The position numbers and the translations under genes are program-made. This document shows positions 42,629-50,495 of a DNA stretch of 64,000 nt, in pieces. The notes under the pieces are model-generated. The model worked only from the letters and a program-made list of their open reading frames with translations, did no database searches and was not told the origin of the DNA. The stretch comes from an uncultured Olsenella sp. (GTDB taxonomy: Bacteria > Actinomycetota > Coriobacteriia > Coriobacteriales > Atopobiaceae): positions 62,001 to 126,000 of the forward strand of contig UQIF01000001.1 of the NCBI GenBank assembly GCA_900540955.1. The letters run 5' to 3'. Positions within the stretch are counted from its first letter, which is position 1. Each line of letters begins with the position of its first letter.

Positions 42629-42862
42629 ATGAACCAGGAAGTCTTCGAGAAGGTCGCCGAGTTCGCCAAGTCCGCCTACAAGTTCGAGGGCGAGATCACG
42701 CCCGAGACCACCTTCGACGAGCTCGGCAAAGGCTCCATGAAGATGATCGCCCTCACCTCCATGATCGAGAACGAGCTCGACGCCGAGGTCCCCGTGCGCG
42801 AGGTTATGGTCATGAGCAACATCGCCGAGCTCGTGGCGCGCGTCGAGGAAGAGATGGAGTAG
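42629..42862 (+). CDS. Acyl carrier protein-like protein (set B)
   Basis: A 77-residue acidic four-helix protein. The attachment motif reads ELGKGSMKMIAL with S36, rather than the usual DSL; SMIENELDAEVP is the following helix region. The ATG at 42629 is preferred (AAAGGAA upstream) over TTG at 42611. It sits between the DUF35 gene and the phosphotransacylase gene, 3 bases from the latter, so it is tightly linked to them. It is a clear counterpart of the ACP at 20074. Confidence 0.85.
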   Translation: MNQEVFEKVAEFAKSAYKFEGEITPETTFDELGKGSMKMIALTSMIENELDAEVPVREVMVMSNIAELVARVEEEME

Positions 42863-42865
42863 CGC

Positions 42866-43882
42866 ATGGATCTGATGCAGACCCTGCGCGAGCGGGCGGC
42901 CGCCCGTCCCATGCGCGTCGCCTTCCCAGAAGGCGACAACGAGACCATGATGCGCGCCGTGCGCGAGCTCGCCGACGCCGGCCTCGCCGAGTGCGTCCTC
43001 GTGGGCGACGGCGCCGAGCTTGCCCGCCTCGCCTCCGAGCGCGGCGTCAGCCTCGACGGCATCGAGGTCGTCGACATCGCGGACGAGGCGGCAAACGCCG
43101 CCTGCTGCGAGCGCTACCTTGCGCACCCCGACTGCAAGTACAAGCCGAAGGGCGCCGCGCGACGCATGACGAGGCCCCTCGAGCGCGCCCTCATCATGCA
43201 GGTCCTGGGCGACGTCGACGTGATGTTCGCCGGCATCGCGAACGCCACGGGCGACATCATCCTGGCCGGCCAGACCATCGTGGGGCTCGCGGACGGGGTG
43301 GAGACCATCAGCTCCTGCGGCATCGCCCAGGTCCCCGGCTGGTCCGGCGGCGAGGGCGGCCTCATCGGCTTCGGCGACTCCGCCGTCTGCGTCGACCCCG
43401 ACGCCTCTGAGCTCGCCTCCATCGCCTGCGCCTCCTGCGACACGGTGGCGGCGCTCACCGGGTGGGACGTTCGCTGCGCCCTTCTTTCCCACTCGACGGA
43501 CGGCTCGATGGACAACGCGCTCGTCGACAAGGTCCGAGCCGCCCGAGACATCGCCAACGAGCGACGCCCCGACCTGAAGATCGACGGCGAGTTCCAGTTC
43601 GACGCCGCCGTCCGGGCGGACGTCGCGGCAAAGAAGGTCCACCGAGAGTCCGACGTCGCCGGGCGCGCGAACCTGCTTATCTGGCCCGATATCAACGTTG
43701 GCAACATCGGCGTGAAGATCATCCAGAACCTCACCGGCGCCGATGCCTACGGGCCTATGCTCCAGGGCTTCAAGAAGATCGTCTGCGACTGCAGCCGCAG
43801 CGCCCCGGTCTCCGAGATCGTGGGCAACGTGGTCATGAGCTGCGTGCGTGCGCAGGCGCTGGCGGGAGAGGGGCAGGCATGA
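42866..43882 (+). CDS. Phosphotransacylase, Pta/Ptb family (set B)
   Basis: A 338-residue PTA_PTB protein, paralogous to the one at 19000: FPEGDNETMMRAV near the N end, FAGIANATGDIILAGQTIVGLADG, and the C-terminal VAGRANLLIWPDINVGNIGVKIIQN block. The product would be an acyl phosphate for the kinase encoded immediately downstream (ATGA overlap). The ribosome site GATGGAG is within the ACP gene end, indicating coupled translation of ACP, transacylase and kinase. Confidence 0.87.
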   Translation: MDLMQTLRERAAARPMRVAFPEGDNETMMRAVRELADAGLAECVLVGDGAELARLASERGVSLDGIEVVDIADEAANAACCERYLAHPDCKYKPKGAARRMTRPLERALIMQVLGDVDVMFAGIANATGDIILAGQTIVGLADGVETISSCGIAQVPGWSGGEGGLIGFGDSAVCVDPDASELASIACASCDTVAALTGWDVRCALLSHSTDGSMDNALVDKVRAARDIANERRPDLKIDGEFQFDAAVRADVAAKKVHRESDVAGRANLLIWPDINVGNIGVKIIQNLTGADAYGPMLQGFKKIVCDCSRSAPVSEIVGNVVMSCVRAQALAGEGQA

Positions 43883-45009
43883 CGGCCCCAGGCTGTGCGC
43901 GCGGCTGGCGCGTGCTCGTGATCAACCCCGGCTCGACCTCCACCAAGGTCGGCCTCTTTGACGGCGAGCGGGCCGTCTTCACCGTGAACGTCGCCCATGA
44001 GGCCTCCGAGCTCGCGAAGTTCGCGGGCGTGTCGGACCAGCTCCCGTACCGCGTTGGGCTCATCGAGCAGGCGCTCGCCGAAAACGGCGTGGAGCTCGCG
44101 TCGATCGACGCTTTCGTCGGCCGCGGCGGCGGGCTCCTCCCGCTTCCCGGCGGCACCTACGAGGTCGACGACGTGCTTCTTGACCACGCCACGCGCGGGG
44201 CCAACGGCGTCCAGCACCCGGCGCAGCTCGGCCCTCAGATCGCCCACGCCTTCGCGGGGCGCGTCGGGAAGCCCGCGTTCGTCGTGAACCCGCCCGACAC
44301 CGACGAGCTTTGCGACGAGGCCAGGATGACCGGCGTCCGCGGGGTGTATCGCCACGTGCACCTGCACGCCCTCAACCTCAAGGAGACCGCCATTCGCCAC
44401 GCCGCCTCCGCCGGGCGCGCCTACGAGGAGTGCCGCTTCGTGGTCTGCCACATCGGCGGCGGAATCAGCGTGAGCGCCCATGACCGCGGGCGCATGGTCG
44501 ACGGCGCCGATATCGTGGGCGGCGAGGGCCCGATGGCGCCCACCCGCTGCGGCGCCCTTCCCGTCGCAGAGGTCCTCGACTACCTCGATGCCGGCCACGC
44601 GACTGCCGACGTGCGCAGGATGTGCATGAAGACTGGCGGCTTCGTCGACCTTCTTGGCACGTCCGACGCGCTCGAGGTGAGCCGTCGCGCCGAGGCGGGG
44701 GATGAGGCGTGCAGCCGCGCCTGGGATGCCATGGTTTATCAGATCTGCAAGGAGATAGGCGCCATGGCGGCGGCTTTGGGCGGCAAAGTTGACGGCATCC
44801 TGCTCGGCGGCGGCATGGTCCACAACAAGGGCCTCGTCCGCGCGATCGAGGAGCGCTGCGGCTGGATCGCGCCGGTCTTTGCGTACCCCGGCGAGTTCGA
44901 GCTCGAGGCCATGGCCGCCGGCGCCCGGCGCGTGCTCGACGGCGTGGAGAAGCCCCTGCGCTACAGCGGAAAACCCGTCTTCGAGGGGTTTGCCTGCTTC
45001 GAGGATTAG
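43879..45009 (+). CDS. Butyrate kinase-family acyl kinase (set B)
   Basis: A 376-residue acyl kinase with NPGSTSTKVGLFDG near the N end, CHIGGGISVSAHDRGRM and ILLGGGMVHNKG. It is homologous to the kinase at 17825. The ATG at 43879 overlaps the transacylase stop. It completes the thiolase, DUF35, ACP, transacylase, kinase order, which reads as a route from a thioester to ATP. The chain length accepted is unknown. Confidence 0.88.
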   Translation: MTAPGCARGWRVLVINPGSTSTKVGLFDGERAVFTVNVAHEASELAKFAGVSDQLPYRVGLIEQALAENGVELASIDAFVGRGGGLLPLPGGTYEVDDVLLDHATRGANGVQHPAQLGPQIAHAFAGRVGKPAFVVNPPDTDELCDEARMTGVRGVYRHVHLHALNLKETAIRHAASAGRAYEECRFVVCHIGGGISVSAHDRGRMVDGADIVGGEGPMAPTRCGALPVAEVLDYLDAGHATADVRRMCMKTGGFVDLLGTSDALEVSRRAEAGDEACSRAWDAMVYQICKEIGAMAAALGGKVDGILLGGGMVHNKGLVRAIEERCGWIAPVFAYPGEFELEAMAAGARRVLDGVEKPLRYSGKPVFEGFACFED

Positions 45010-45020
45010 CCAGACGCACC

Positions 45021-45058
45021 GCATCGCGGGCAGGCCCAATCGGGCCTGCCCGCGATGC
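45021..45058. terminator. Terminator between acyl kinase and LysR genes
   Basis: Seventeen-base perfect stem GCATCGCGGGCAGGCCC (45021-45037) with 45042-45058 around a 4-base loop, placed between convergent genes. Confidence 0.8.
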
Positions 45059-45059
45059 C

Positions 45060-45953
45060 TTAATCCTCCACTCGGAGGAACTCGTCCAGGAATATGTCGA
45101 GAATCTCGTTTTTCCTCGAGGGGAGCCACGCGGCGCAGACCCTCATCTCGCGTTCCTTTCCTCGGATGGGGACCGCGACGACGCGCTCCGAACCGGACAT
45201 CGCGTCCGTGAAGTAACCGGGTAGCAGCGCATATCCCATCCCGGCCGCGACGGCAAGGATGCTTGTCGCCACATCGTTCGAGACGTAGGCGACGGGCGTG
45301 CGTCCGGCTTCCGCGAGGTTGGCTTGGATCGCGGCGCCCTCGCCGTAGGACTGAGCGCCCTTCTTGATGTCTACGAGGGGCTCCCCATCGAGGTCCGACA
45401 TCTCGATGGAGGTGCGCAGCGCCAGTGGGTGCGACACCGGCAGTACCGCCTTCAGGGGATAGTGCCTCAATAGCTGGAACTCGATGCCGTCCATGGAGTC
45501 GGGGTCGTAAAGGAGGTTGATTGCCAGATCTATTCGCTCGTCTCGCAGTGCCTCGTACAGCTCGCTCACGTTCTCGCGCATGAGGGAGAGGCGGACGCTC
45601 GGGTAGCTCCCGTGGAACTCCGAGAGCATGTCGGGAAGGTCGGTGCGCTCGTAGCCCTTCACGTAGCCGATCCCGAGCTCGCCCTCAGGGCCGCTTCCCG
45701 CCAGCGTAGCGCGCTTCTTCGCGTCGTCGAGGCGCGTGAGGACGTCGCGGGAGTCCTCGAGGAACGTCCGTCCCGCCGAGGTGAGCGAGACGCTGTGGTT
45801 GTCCCTGTTCAACAGTCGGCACCCCAGCTCGTGCTCCAAGGACTTGAGCTGCTGCGAGATTGCTGACTGCGACACATAGAGGCGGGCTGCGGCGCGCCTG
45901 AAGCTCTGGAGCTCAGCGATGGCGATGAAGTACTCGAGTTGCCTCGTGTTCAT
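45060..45953 (-). CDS. LysR family transcriptional regulator
   Basis: A 297-residue LysR regulator: N-terminal winged helix (MNTRQLEYFIAIAELQSFRRAA...SQSAISQQLKSLE split over 1-45) and a periplasmic-binding-like effector domain (about 90-297). It is divergent from the DUF1097-like and old yellow enzyme genes, which it probably controls. The shared 143-base region has a dyad between GTAAAA (45978) and TTTTAC (46000-46005) suited to a LysR site. Confidence 0.9.
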   Translation of the reverse strand: MNTRQLEYFIAIAELQSFRRAAARLYVSQSAISQQLKSLEHELGCRLLNRDNHSVSLTSAGRTFLEDSRDVLTRLDDAKKRATLAGSGPEGELGIGYVKGYERTDLPDMLSEFHGSYPSVRLSLMRENVSELYEALRDERIDLAINLLYDPDSMDGIEFQLLRHYPLKAVLPVSHPLALRTSIEMSDLDGEPLVDIKKGAQSYGEGAAIQANLAEAGRTPVAYVSNDVATSILAVAAGMGYALLPGYFTDAMSGSERVVAVPIRGKEREMRVCAAWLPSRKNEILDIFLDEFLRVED

Positions 45954-46096
45954 TTCCTATGCTCCTCATTGTGATAAGTAAAACTAATTGGATGCGCAAT
46001 TTTACCTCAGAATTACTGCTATTGCGGCTATATACGATTAGCTCATCAGATCGTCGCGCACTTTTTTGCGTGACAGATGACTAACAGGAGGCCACA
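45954..46096. promoter_or_regulatory. Divergent LysR/DUF1097 promoter region
   Basis: AT-rich for this genome. Interrupted dyad with arms GTAAAA and TTTTAC (45978-46005) plus ATTG/CAAT inside, consistent with a LysR-type binding site. The ribosome site before 46097 is AGGAGG. Confidence 0.45.
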
Positions 46097-46657
46097 ATGT
46101 CAGATCGGAACAAGATCAAGCTCGTCCAGGCGCTTTCCGGCGCCGTCGTCCTCACGATCCTTATGCAGGGGATGACCCTGCTCGGGATGCCCCAGTACAT
46201 CTGGATGCTCTTCTTGCCGCTGCTCATGTTCTTTGCCCTGGGCGCCGACTTCAAGAAGATTCCCTCCATGCTCATCGGCTACGCCGTGGGCGAACTGTGG
46301 TGCGTCGTGAACTCGCTCGTCTCGGGTGCGTTCGCCGCGGCGTTCGGCGACAACCCGGTGCTCTCTCAGCTCATCCCCACGATTCTCGTCATTTTTTGCA
46401 TCCTCACCGTTCACGAGAATATCTTCGAGGGCGCGGTCTTCTCGAACATTCCATGCATCTTCATGGGCATGGCGACCTCGTTCATGATGATCTTCTTCCA
46501 GCTTCCCATCACCTACCTGCACCTTTTTGGGTTCTGGTGCTACGGAACCGTCCTTGCCGCGTGCCTCGTCCTCGGCGGCATGGGCATGTGCTCGGCCATC
46601 TTCGGCAAGGAGCGAGCCGCGAAGGCGCTCATGCCCAAGGACGCTCAGAGCGATTAG
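46097..46657 (+). CDS. DUF1097-like membrane protein
   Basis: A 186-residue protein with about five to six membrane helices (VVLTILMQGMTLLG, WMLFLPLLMFFALGADF, IPTILVIFCILTVHENIF and others), most like the DUF1097 family, whose role is unknown. Preceded by AGGAGG. It lies 22 bases before the reductase gene, so it may transport that enzyme's substrate or product. Confidence 0.7.
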   Translation: MSDRNKIKLVQALSGAVVLTILMQGMTLLGMPQYIWMLFLPLLMFFALGADFKKIPSMLIGYAVGELWCVVNSLVSGAFAAAFGDNPVLSQLIPTILVIFCILTVHENIFEGAVFSNIPCIFMGMATSFMMIFFQLPITYLHLFGFWCYGTVLAACLVLGGMGMCSAIFGKERAAKALMPKDAQSD

Positions 46658-46679
46658 CGCCAGGCCAGGAGGAGTAATC

Positions 46680-48803
46680 ATGGAAAATGAAAAAAAGAAG
46701 TTCCAGAACAAAGTCTGCGCCACCGTCGAGGAAGCGCGCGCCGCTTACGAGGGCCTGCCGGGCGCGGCGAAGTACCCTCATGTGTTCGACCCCCTAGAGG
46801 TCCGCGGCAACGTCTTCCGCAACCGACTCATCGCGGCGCCCACGATGTTCTTCCATGCACCCTACTTCATCGAGCCCATTCGCGAGAACATCTACCGCAT
46901 GGTCCAGGAGCGAGCCGAGGGTGGCTTTGGCTGCGTCGCGACCGGCGAGTTGCCGCTTAACTTCGAGGAGGGAAGAGGCGCGTTCATGGATCGCGCCATC
47001 GACTTCCGCCACTTCTACGGCTCGGATTTCGACGCGGCGAAGGAGTACGCCGACCGCATCCACGCAGGCGGGGCGCTCGCGTACATGGAGATCTCCCATG
47101 AGGGGCTCGAGGCGGACGACGCGGCGGAGCCCTGGGGCCCGTGCGACTTCGTCCGGCAGGAGGACGGGCGTCACGTGTTCGGCATGGACCGTCAGATGAT
47201 GGAGAAGGTCTGCCGCGATTTTCTCGACATGGGTCGCTTTGCCACGGCCTGCGGATTCGACGGCGTGTTGCTTCACGGTGGACACGGGTTCCTGCTCCAG
47301 CAGTTCGTGTCGCCGCTGTTCAACAAACGCACGGACGAGTTCGGGGGCAGCGTCGAGAACCGCTCGCGTTTCCCCAAGATGTGCCTGCGCGCGCTGCGTG
47401 CCGGCATGGGGGAGGACAAGGTCCTCGAGCTCCGCATGAGCGCTGAGGACGGCGAGGAAGGGGGCATGACCCTCGAGGACTCCTGCGGCTTCGCCGAGCA
47501 GATCGACGGCATCGTGGACATCTTCCACGTGTCGAACGGCATCAAGAAGTACGGCAACGGCGGCGATACGTTCAGCGACATCTTCGACGTGCACGGCGTG
47601 AACCTCGAGCGCGCCGCGGCCATCAAGTCACATCTCAAGAAGAGTCTTGTCGCCGTGGTGGGCGGGTTCAACAGCGTCACTCAGGCAGAGGACGCCATCG
47701 CCGCGGGGAAGTGCGACTTCGTCGAGTATGCCCGCCAGTGCTTCGCCGACCCGCACTTCATCGAGAAGACCCTCCAGGGCCGCGAGGACATATGTCACCG
47801 TTGCCTGCGCTGCTTCCACTGCTACCCCGGCTTCTGCGAGCACCCCACCGACATCCCCCTGTGGTATCAGCTGCCACCCGAGGAGTTCATGAAGATCTAC
47901 AGCCCCGCCGCCATGGGCGACTGCTCCGTGAACCCGAACTCCGGCTTCGGCTACTATCCCGATAAGCTGCCCGCCCCGCAGGCGAGCCGCCGCGTGCTCG
48001 TCGTGGGAGGTGGCGTTGGCGGCATGCAGGCGGCCATCACGGCCGCGCGTCGAGGCCACAAGGTAACCCTCGCGGAGGCGTCCGATCGGCTGGGCGGCGT
48101 GCTTCTCTTTGCGGAGCACGACCACGACAAGCGCGAGTGGATCGACTTCGTTGAGGTGCTCAAGCGAGAGCTCGCCGAGTCCGGTGCCGAGGTCGAGCTT
48201 GGCCGGCGCGTCGACGCCGCCTACATCGAGCGGATGCGGCCCGAGCACGTGATTATCGCGACCGGGGCAAAGAACGCACCCTGCCCGCTGCCCGGTTCCG
48301 ACCTCGCCATGAACGCCGCCGACTCTTATTACCACCTCGACGAGCTCGGCCATTCCATCGTCATCGCTGGCGGCGGGCTCACGGCCTGCGAGACCGCGCT
48401 CAACCTCGCCGCGCTCGGCCATGAGGTCACCGTTGTGGCGCGCAAGGCGCGCATCACGCCGTCGACGTTCGGCTACTATCGCAATGCCCTTCTCTCCGAG
48501 ATGGACAAGCGTGGCGTCAAGCAGGCGCTTCTCACCTGCCCCATCGAGTTCACCGAAGACGGCCTCGTGTGCGAGAAGAGCATCGACGAAAAGGGAACGC
48601 CCGGCGGAGAGCGCGTCGTGATTTCCGGCGATTCGTACCTGTATTCCTTTGGCATGGTGCCTGCCGAGGAGGTCTCTGAGCCGCTTAAGGCTGCGGCCGA
48701 GAAGGTCGGCGCTCAGGTGGCCGTTATCGGCAACGCCCGGAGCGCTGGCATCGTGCGCGACGCCGTTCACGGCGGAAACGACGCTGCGATGGCCATACTC
48801 TAG
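46680..48803 (+). CDS. Old yellow enzyme/2-enoate reductase-type oxidoreductase
   Basis: A 707-residue NADH:flavin oxidoreductase of the BaiCD/2,4-dienoyl-CoA reductase type. Residues about 35-365: FMN TIM barrel. C372, C375, C378 and C381, with C386 and a Cys at about 411, form an unusually dense Cys region where a [4Fe-4S] cluster is expected. Residues about 437-707: FAD/NAD(P)H domain (VLVVGGGVGGMQAA, IVIAGGGLTACETA). It reduces activated C=C bonds of enoates, enones or steroid acids. AGGAGGAG precedes the ATG at 46680. Controlled with its neighbour by the divergent LysR. Confidence 0.87.
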   Translation: MENEKKKFQNKVCATVEEARAAYEGLPGAAKYPHVFDPLEVRGNVFRNRLIAAPTMFFHAPYFIEPIRENIYRMVQERAEGGFGCVATGELPLNFEEGRGAFMDRAIDFRHFYGSDFDAAKEYADRIHAGGALAYMEISHEGLEADDAAEPWGPCDFVRQEDGRHVFGMDRQMMEKVCRDFLDMGRFATACGFDGVLLHGGHGFLLQQFVSPLFNKRTDEFGGSVENRSRFPKMCLRALRAGMGEDKVLELRMSAEDGEEGGMTLEDSCGFAEQIDGIVDIFHVSNGIKKYGNGGDTFSDIFDVHGVNLERAAAIKSHLKKSLVAVVGGFNSVTQAEDAIAAGKCDFVEYARQCFADPHFIEKTLQGREDICHRCLRCFHCYPGFCEHPTDIPLWYQLPPEEFMKIYSPAAMGDCSVNPNSGFGYYPDKLPAPQASRRVLVVGGGVGGMQAAITAARRGHKVTLAEASDRLGGVLLFAEHDHDKREWIDFVEVLKRELAESGAEVELGRRVDAAYIERMRPEHVIIATGAKNAPCPLPGSDLAMNAADSYYHLDELGHSIVIAGGGLTACETALNLAALGHEVTVVARKARITPSTFGYYRNALLSEMDKRGVKQALLTCPIEFTEDGLVCEKSIDEKGTPGGERVVISGDSYLYSFGMVPAEEVSEPLKAAAEKVGAQVAVIGNARSAGIVRDAVHGGNDAAMAIL

Positions 48804-48833
48804 CGTTTCCCTCGGCGCGATTGGGCGACGAGG

Positions 48834-48890
48834 CGGGACCCGGCCCCCGTGGCTATGTCCGATGCGGGGAGCCGGGCCCTTCTTCCTTCT
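48834..48890 (+). terminator. Terminator after the reductase gene
   Basis: Imperfect GC-rich stem between GGGACCCGGCCCCCG and CGGGGAGCCGGGCCC, followed by TTCTTCC. Confidence 0.55.
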
Positions 48891-48898
48891 CAAGGTTC

Positions 48899-48922
48899 CG
48901 TTTGTGTGCAATCACACAAACG
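48899..48922. promoter_or_regulatory. Perfect operator-like palindrome
   Basis: Arms CGTTTGTGTG (48899-48908) and CACACAAACG (48913-48922) around CAAT. It contains TGTG-N8-CACA, the half-site spacing of CRP/FNR-family sites. It lies about 100 bases before the gene at 49025. Confidence 0.6.
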
Positions 48923-49024
48923 CGCTTCCGCTCAGAGGGCGTTTATTGAGGTCTGGGACCTTGGTCCCGCGCGTGCGGGGCTCTACGATTTTATTAGTAA
49001 ATACTCGCCGAGAAAGGCCGTCGC

Positions 49025-49423
49025 ATGTGCGAATGGAACCGAAACCTTATCATCCAGGACATTGTCTTGGCCATCGTCATAAACACGTCGGCGACGCTTC
49101 TGGGCGGCGACCCGTTCGACCACACGTGGTACATCTTTACCTGCGTGGCGCTCGCGACGAACGTGCTCGGGCAGCTCCTCTTGCCGACCGGCTCCTGGGC
49201 ATGCGCCCTCACCGACTGGGCGGGGGATGCGAAATGGCGCGTCTACGTCCAGATCTTCATCGAGAACCTCATCTTCGTTACTATAATCAGCTTCACGGAG
49301 GCTTGGGTGCACACTGGGGGCATCGCCGTCGTCGCGGCCTGGCTTTCCACGTACGTGCAGCTCGTCCTCGTGGGCTACGTGACGTCGGTCGTGCTCTACC
49401 ACGCGTTGCGCCCCTGCGCCTAG
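49025..49423 (+). CDS. Four-helix membrane protein, DUF2798-like
   Basis: A 132-residue membrane protein with four helices in two hairpins, similar in layout to the protein at 12236. The N-terminus is MCEWNRNLIIQDIVLAIVINTSATL and the cytoplasmic loop TDWAGDAKWR follows helix two. GAGAAAGG precedes the ATG at 49025. A perfect palindrome upstream (48899-48922) suggests specific control. Function unknown. Confidence 0.68.
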   Translation: MCEWNRNLIIQDIVLAIVINTSATLLGGDPFDHTWYIFTCVALATNVLGQLLLPTGSWACALTDWAGDAKWRVYVQIFIENLIFVTIISFTEAWVHTGGIAVVAAWLSTYVQLVLVGYVTSVVLYHALRPCA

Positions 49424-49506
49424 CCGTGTCGCTTAGGTGCGCGCCTGGTCGCGTCGCCTTAGCAACAAGAAACATGCCGAGGGCGCGCACCTCTCAACAT
49501 ATTGCA

Positions 49507-49687
49507 GCTAAGAAAACGCTGGTTCCAGCCGGTGGCGGCTTACTCTTGCTCAGAAAGCTCAAGTTCCAGCTGTAAAAAAGCGCCAAATGCTAAGAATCCC
49601 GGGGTTCCAGCCTGTTAAACCGACTGGAACCCCGGGATTCTTAGCGGCTTGCAAGCTGGCCGGGGCTGGAACTTGAGGTTTCTGAGC
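49507..49687. repeat. Five-copy GCTMAGAA-N6-RGTTCCAGC array
   Basis: The 320-base gap 49424-49743 contains five copies of a 23-base motif: three direct copies at 49507, 49548 and 49589 (exactly 41 bases apart) and two inverted copies ending at 49645 and 49687 (42 bases apart). The inner pair forms a 22-base perfect stem (49589-49610 with 49624-49645). The outer pair (49548-49570 with 49665-49687) matches at 22 of 23. Spacers of 18-19 bases are unrelated. No gene found in the gap. Function unknown. Confidence 0.85.
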
Positions 49688-49743
49688 ATGCCGCGGACGC
49701 CGGCTTGTGTCCGCACGGCGGCCGCGTTGATGCATCCCGCCCG

Positions 49744-50451
49744 CTACAGCTCGTCGCAGAAGCTCACGAAGTCGAGCATGTCGATCGAGTCGATGAAGGC
49801 CTGCTTGCGGCCCATGTGCTCGAGCTTGACCGTCACGGTGACCGCGCAGCCGCGGCTGCCGGCGCTGTCTTTGGTGATGGCGAAGTCCGAGCACTCGCAG
49901 TCCCACGAGTGGAGCTTCTTTAGGAGCTCCTTGATGCCCGAGCGGTCCTCGAGCTCGATGTAGAGGTCGAAGATTCGCGAGTTCTTGCGCAGCCAGTCGT
50001 CGAGCTTGCTCAAGGCCACGAACGTGACCACGACGAAGACCATGGCCACGAGCGCCGCCTCGACAAATCCGATTCCCACGGCAAGCCCGATGCAGGCGCA
50101 GGCCCACAGGCCGGCGGCGGTCGTGAGGCCGCGCACCTCGTTGCGGCGGGTCACGATGATCGTGCCCACCCCGAGAAAACCGACGCCCGAGACTACCTGC
50201 GAGCCGATGCGGTTGACGTCTGCGTTGAACTCGGGGTAGGTCACGGCCACGTACTGCGAGACGATCATGGTCATGGCGGAGCCGAGGCACACGAGGACGT
50301 GCGTCTTTATGCCGGCGCCTTTGTTGCGGTACTCGCGGTCGAGCCCGATGACGGTGCCGACCATCGTCGCGAGCAGAAGGCGCAGCAGAATCGCCTCGCC
50401 GCTCCAGGCGGCCGCGGCGGAAAACACCCCGTGGAGCCATTCCGTTATCAT
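49744..50451 (-). CDS. MgtC/SapB family membrane protein
   Basis: A 235-residue protein: an N-terminal MgtC domain with four or five helices (LLLATMVGTVIGLDREYRNKGAGIKTH, then GVGFLGVGTII and GLTTAAGLWACACIGLAVG) and a C-terminal ACT-like cytoplasmic domain (about 160-235). MgtC proteins help survival in low magnesium or inside hosts, and some modulate F-type ATPase. The start at 50451 follows GGAGG. It lies 44 bases behind the phosphofructokinase gene on the same strand. Confidence 0.87.
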   Translation of the reverse strand: MITEWLHGVFSAAAAWSGEAILLRLLLATMVGTVIGLDREYRNKGAGIKTHVLVCLGSAMTMIVSQYVAVTYPEFNADVNRIGSQVVSGVGFLGVGTIIVTRRNEVRGLTTAAGLWACACIGLAVGIGFVEAALVAMVFVVVTFVALSKLDDWLRKNSRIFDLYIELEDRSGIKELLKKLHSWDCECSDFAITKDSAGSRGCAVTVTVKLEHMGRKQAFIDSIDMLDFVSFCDEL

Positions 50452-50495
50452 GCGCCGGCCTCCGCTCGACCCTTGATGCCTTCTGTATCCCGCCG

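Noticed and set aside
40259..43642. Very long open frame on the minus strand, over 1100 codons
   Set aside because: It is antisense to the TetR, thiolase, DUF35, ACP and transacylase genes. Its translation is low-complexity (Val, Ala, Asp, Arg, Gly) and shows no domain; it arises from high-GC codon bias.
46680..48803. Bile-acid BaiCD/BaiH gene of a bai operon
   Set aside because: The family fits, but no other bai genes are present and the LysR/DUF1097 context differs; substrate left open.
49507..49687. Array considered as a CRISPR
   Set aside because: Only three direct copies, an internally variable motif, inverted copies at one end, 18-base spacers and no cas genes nearby.
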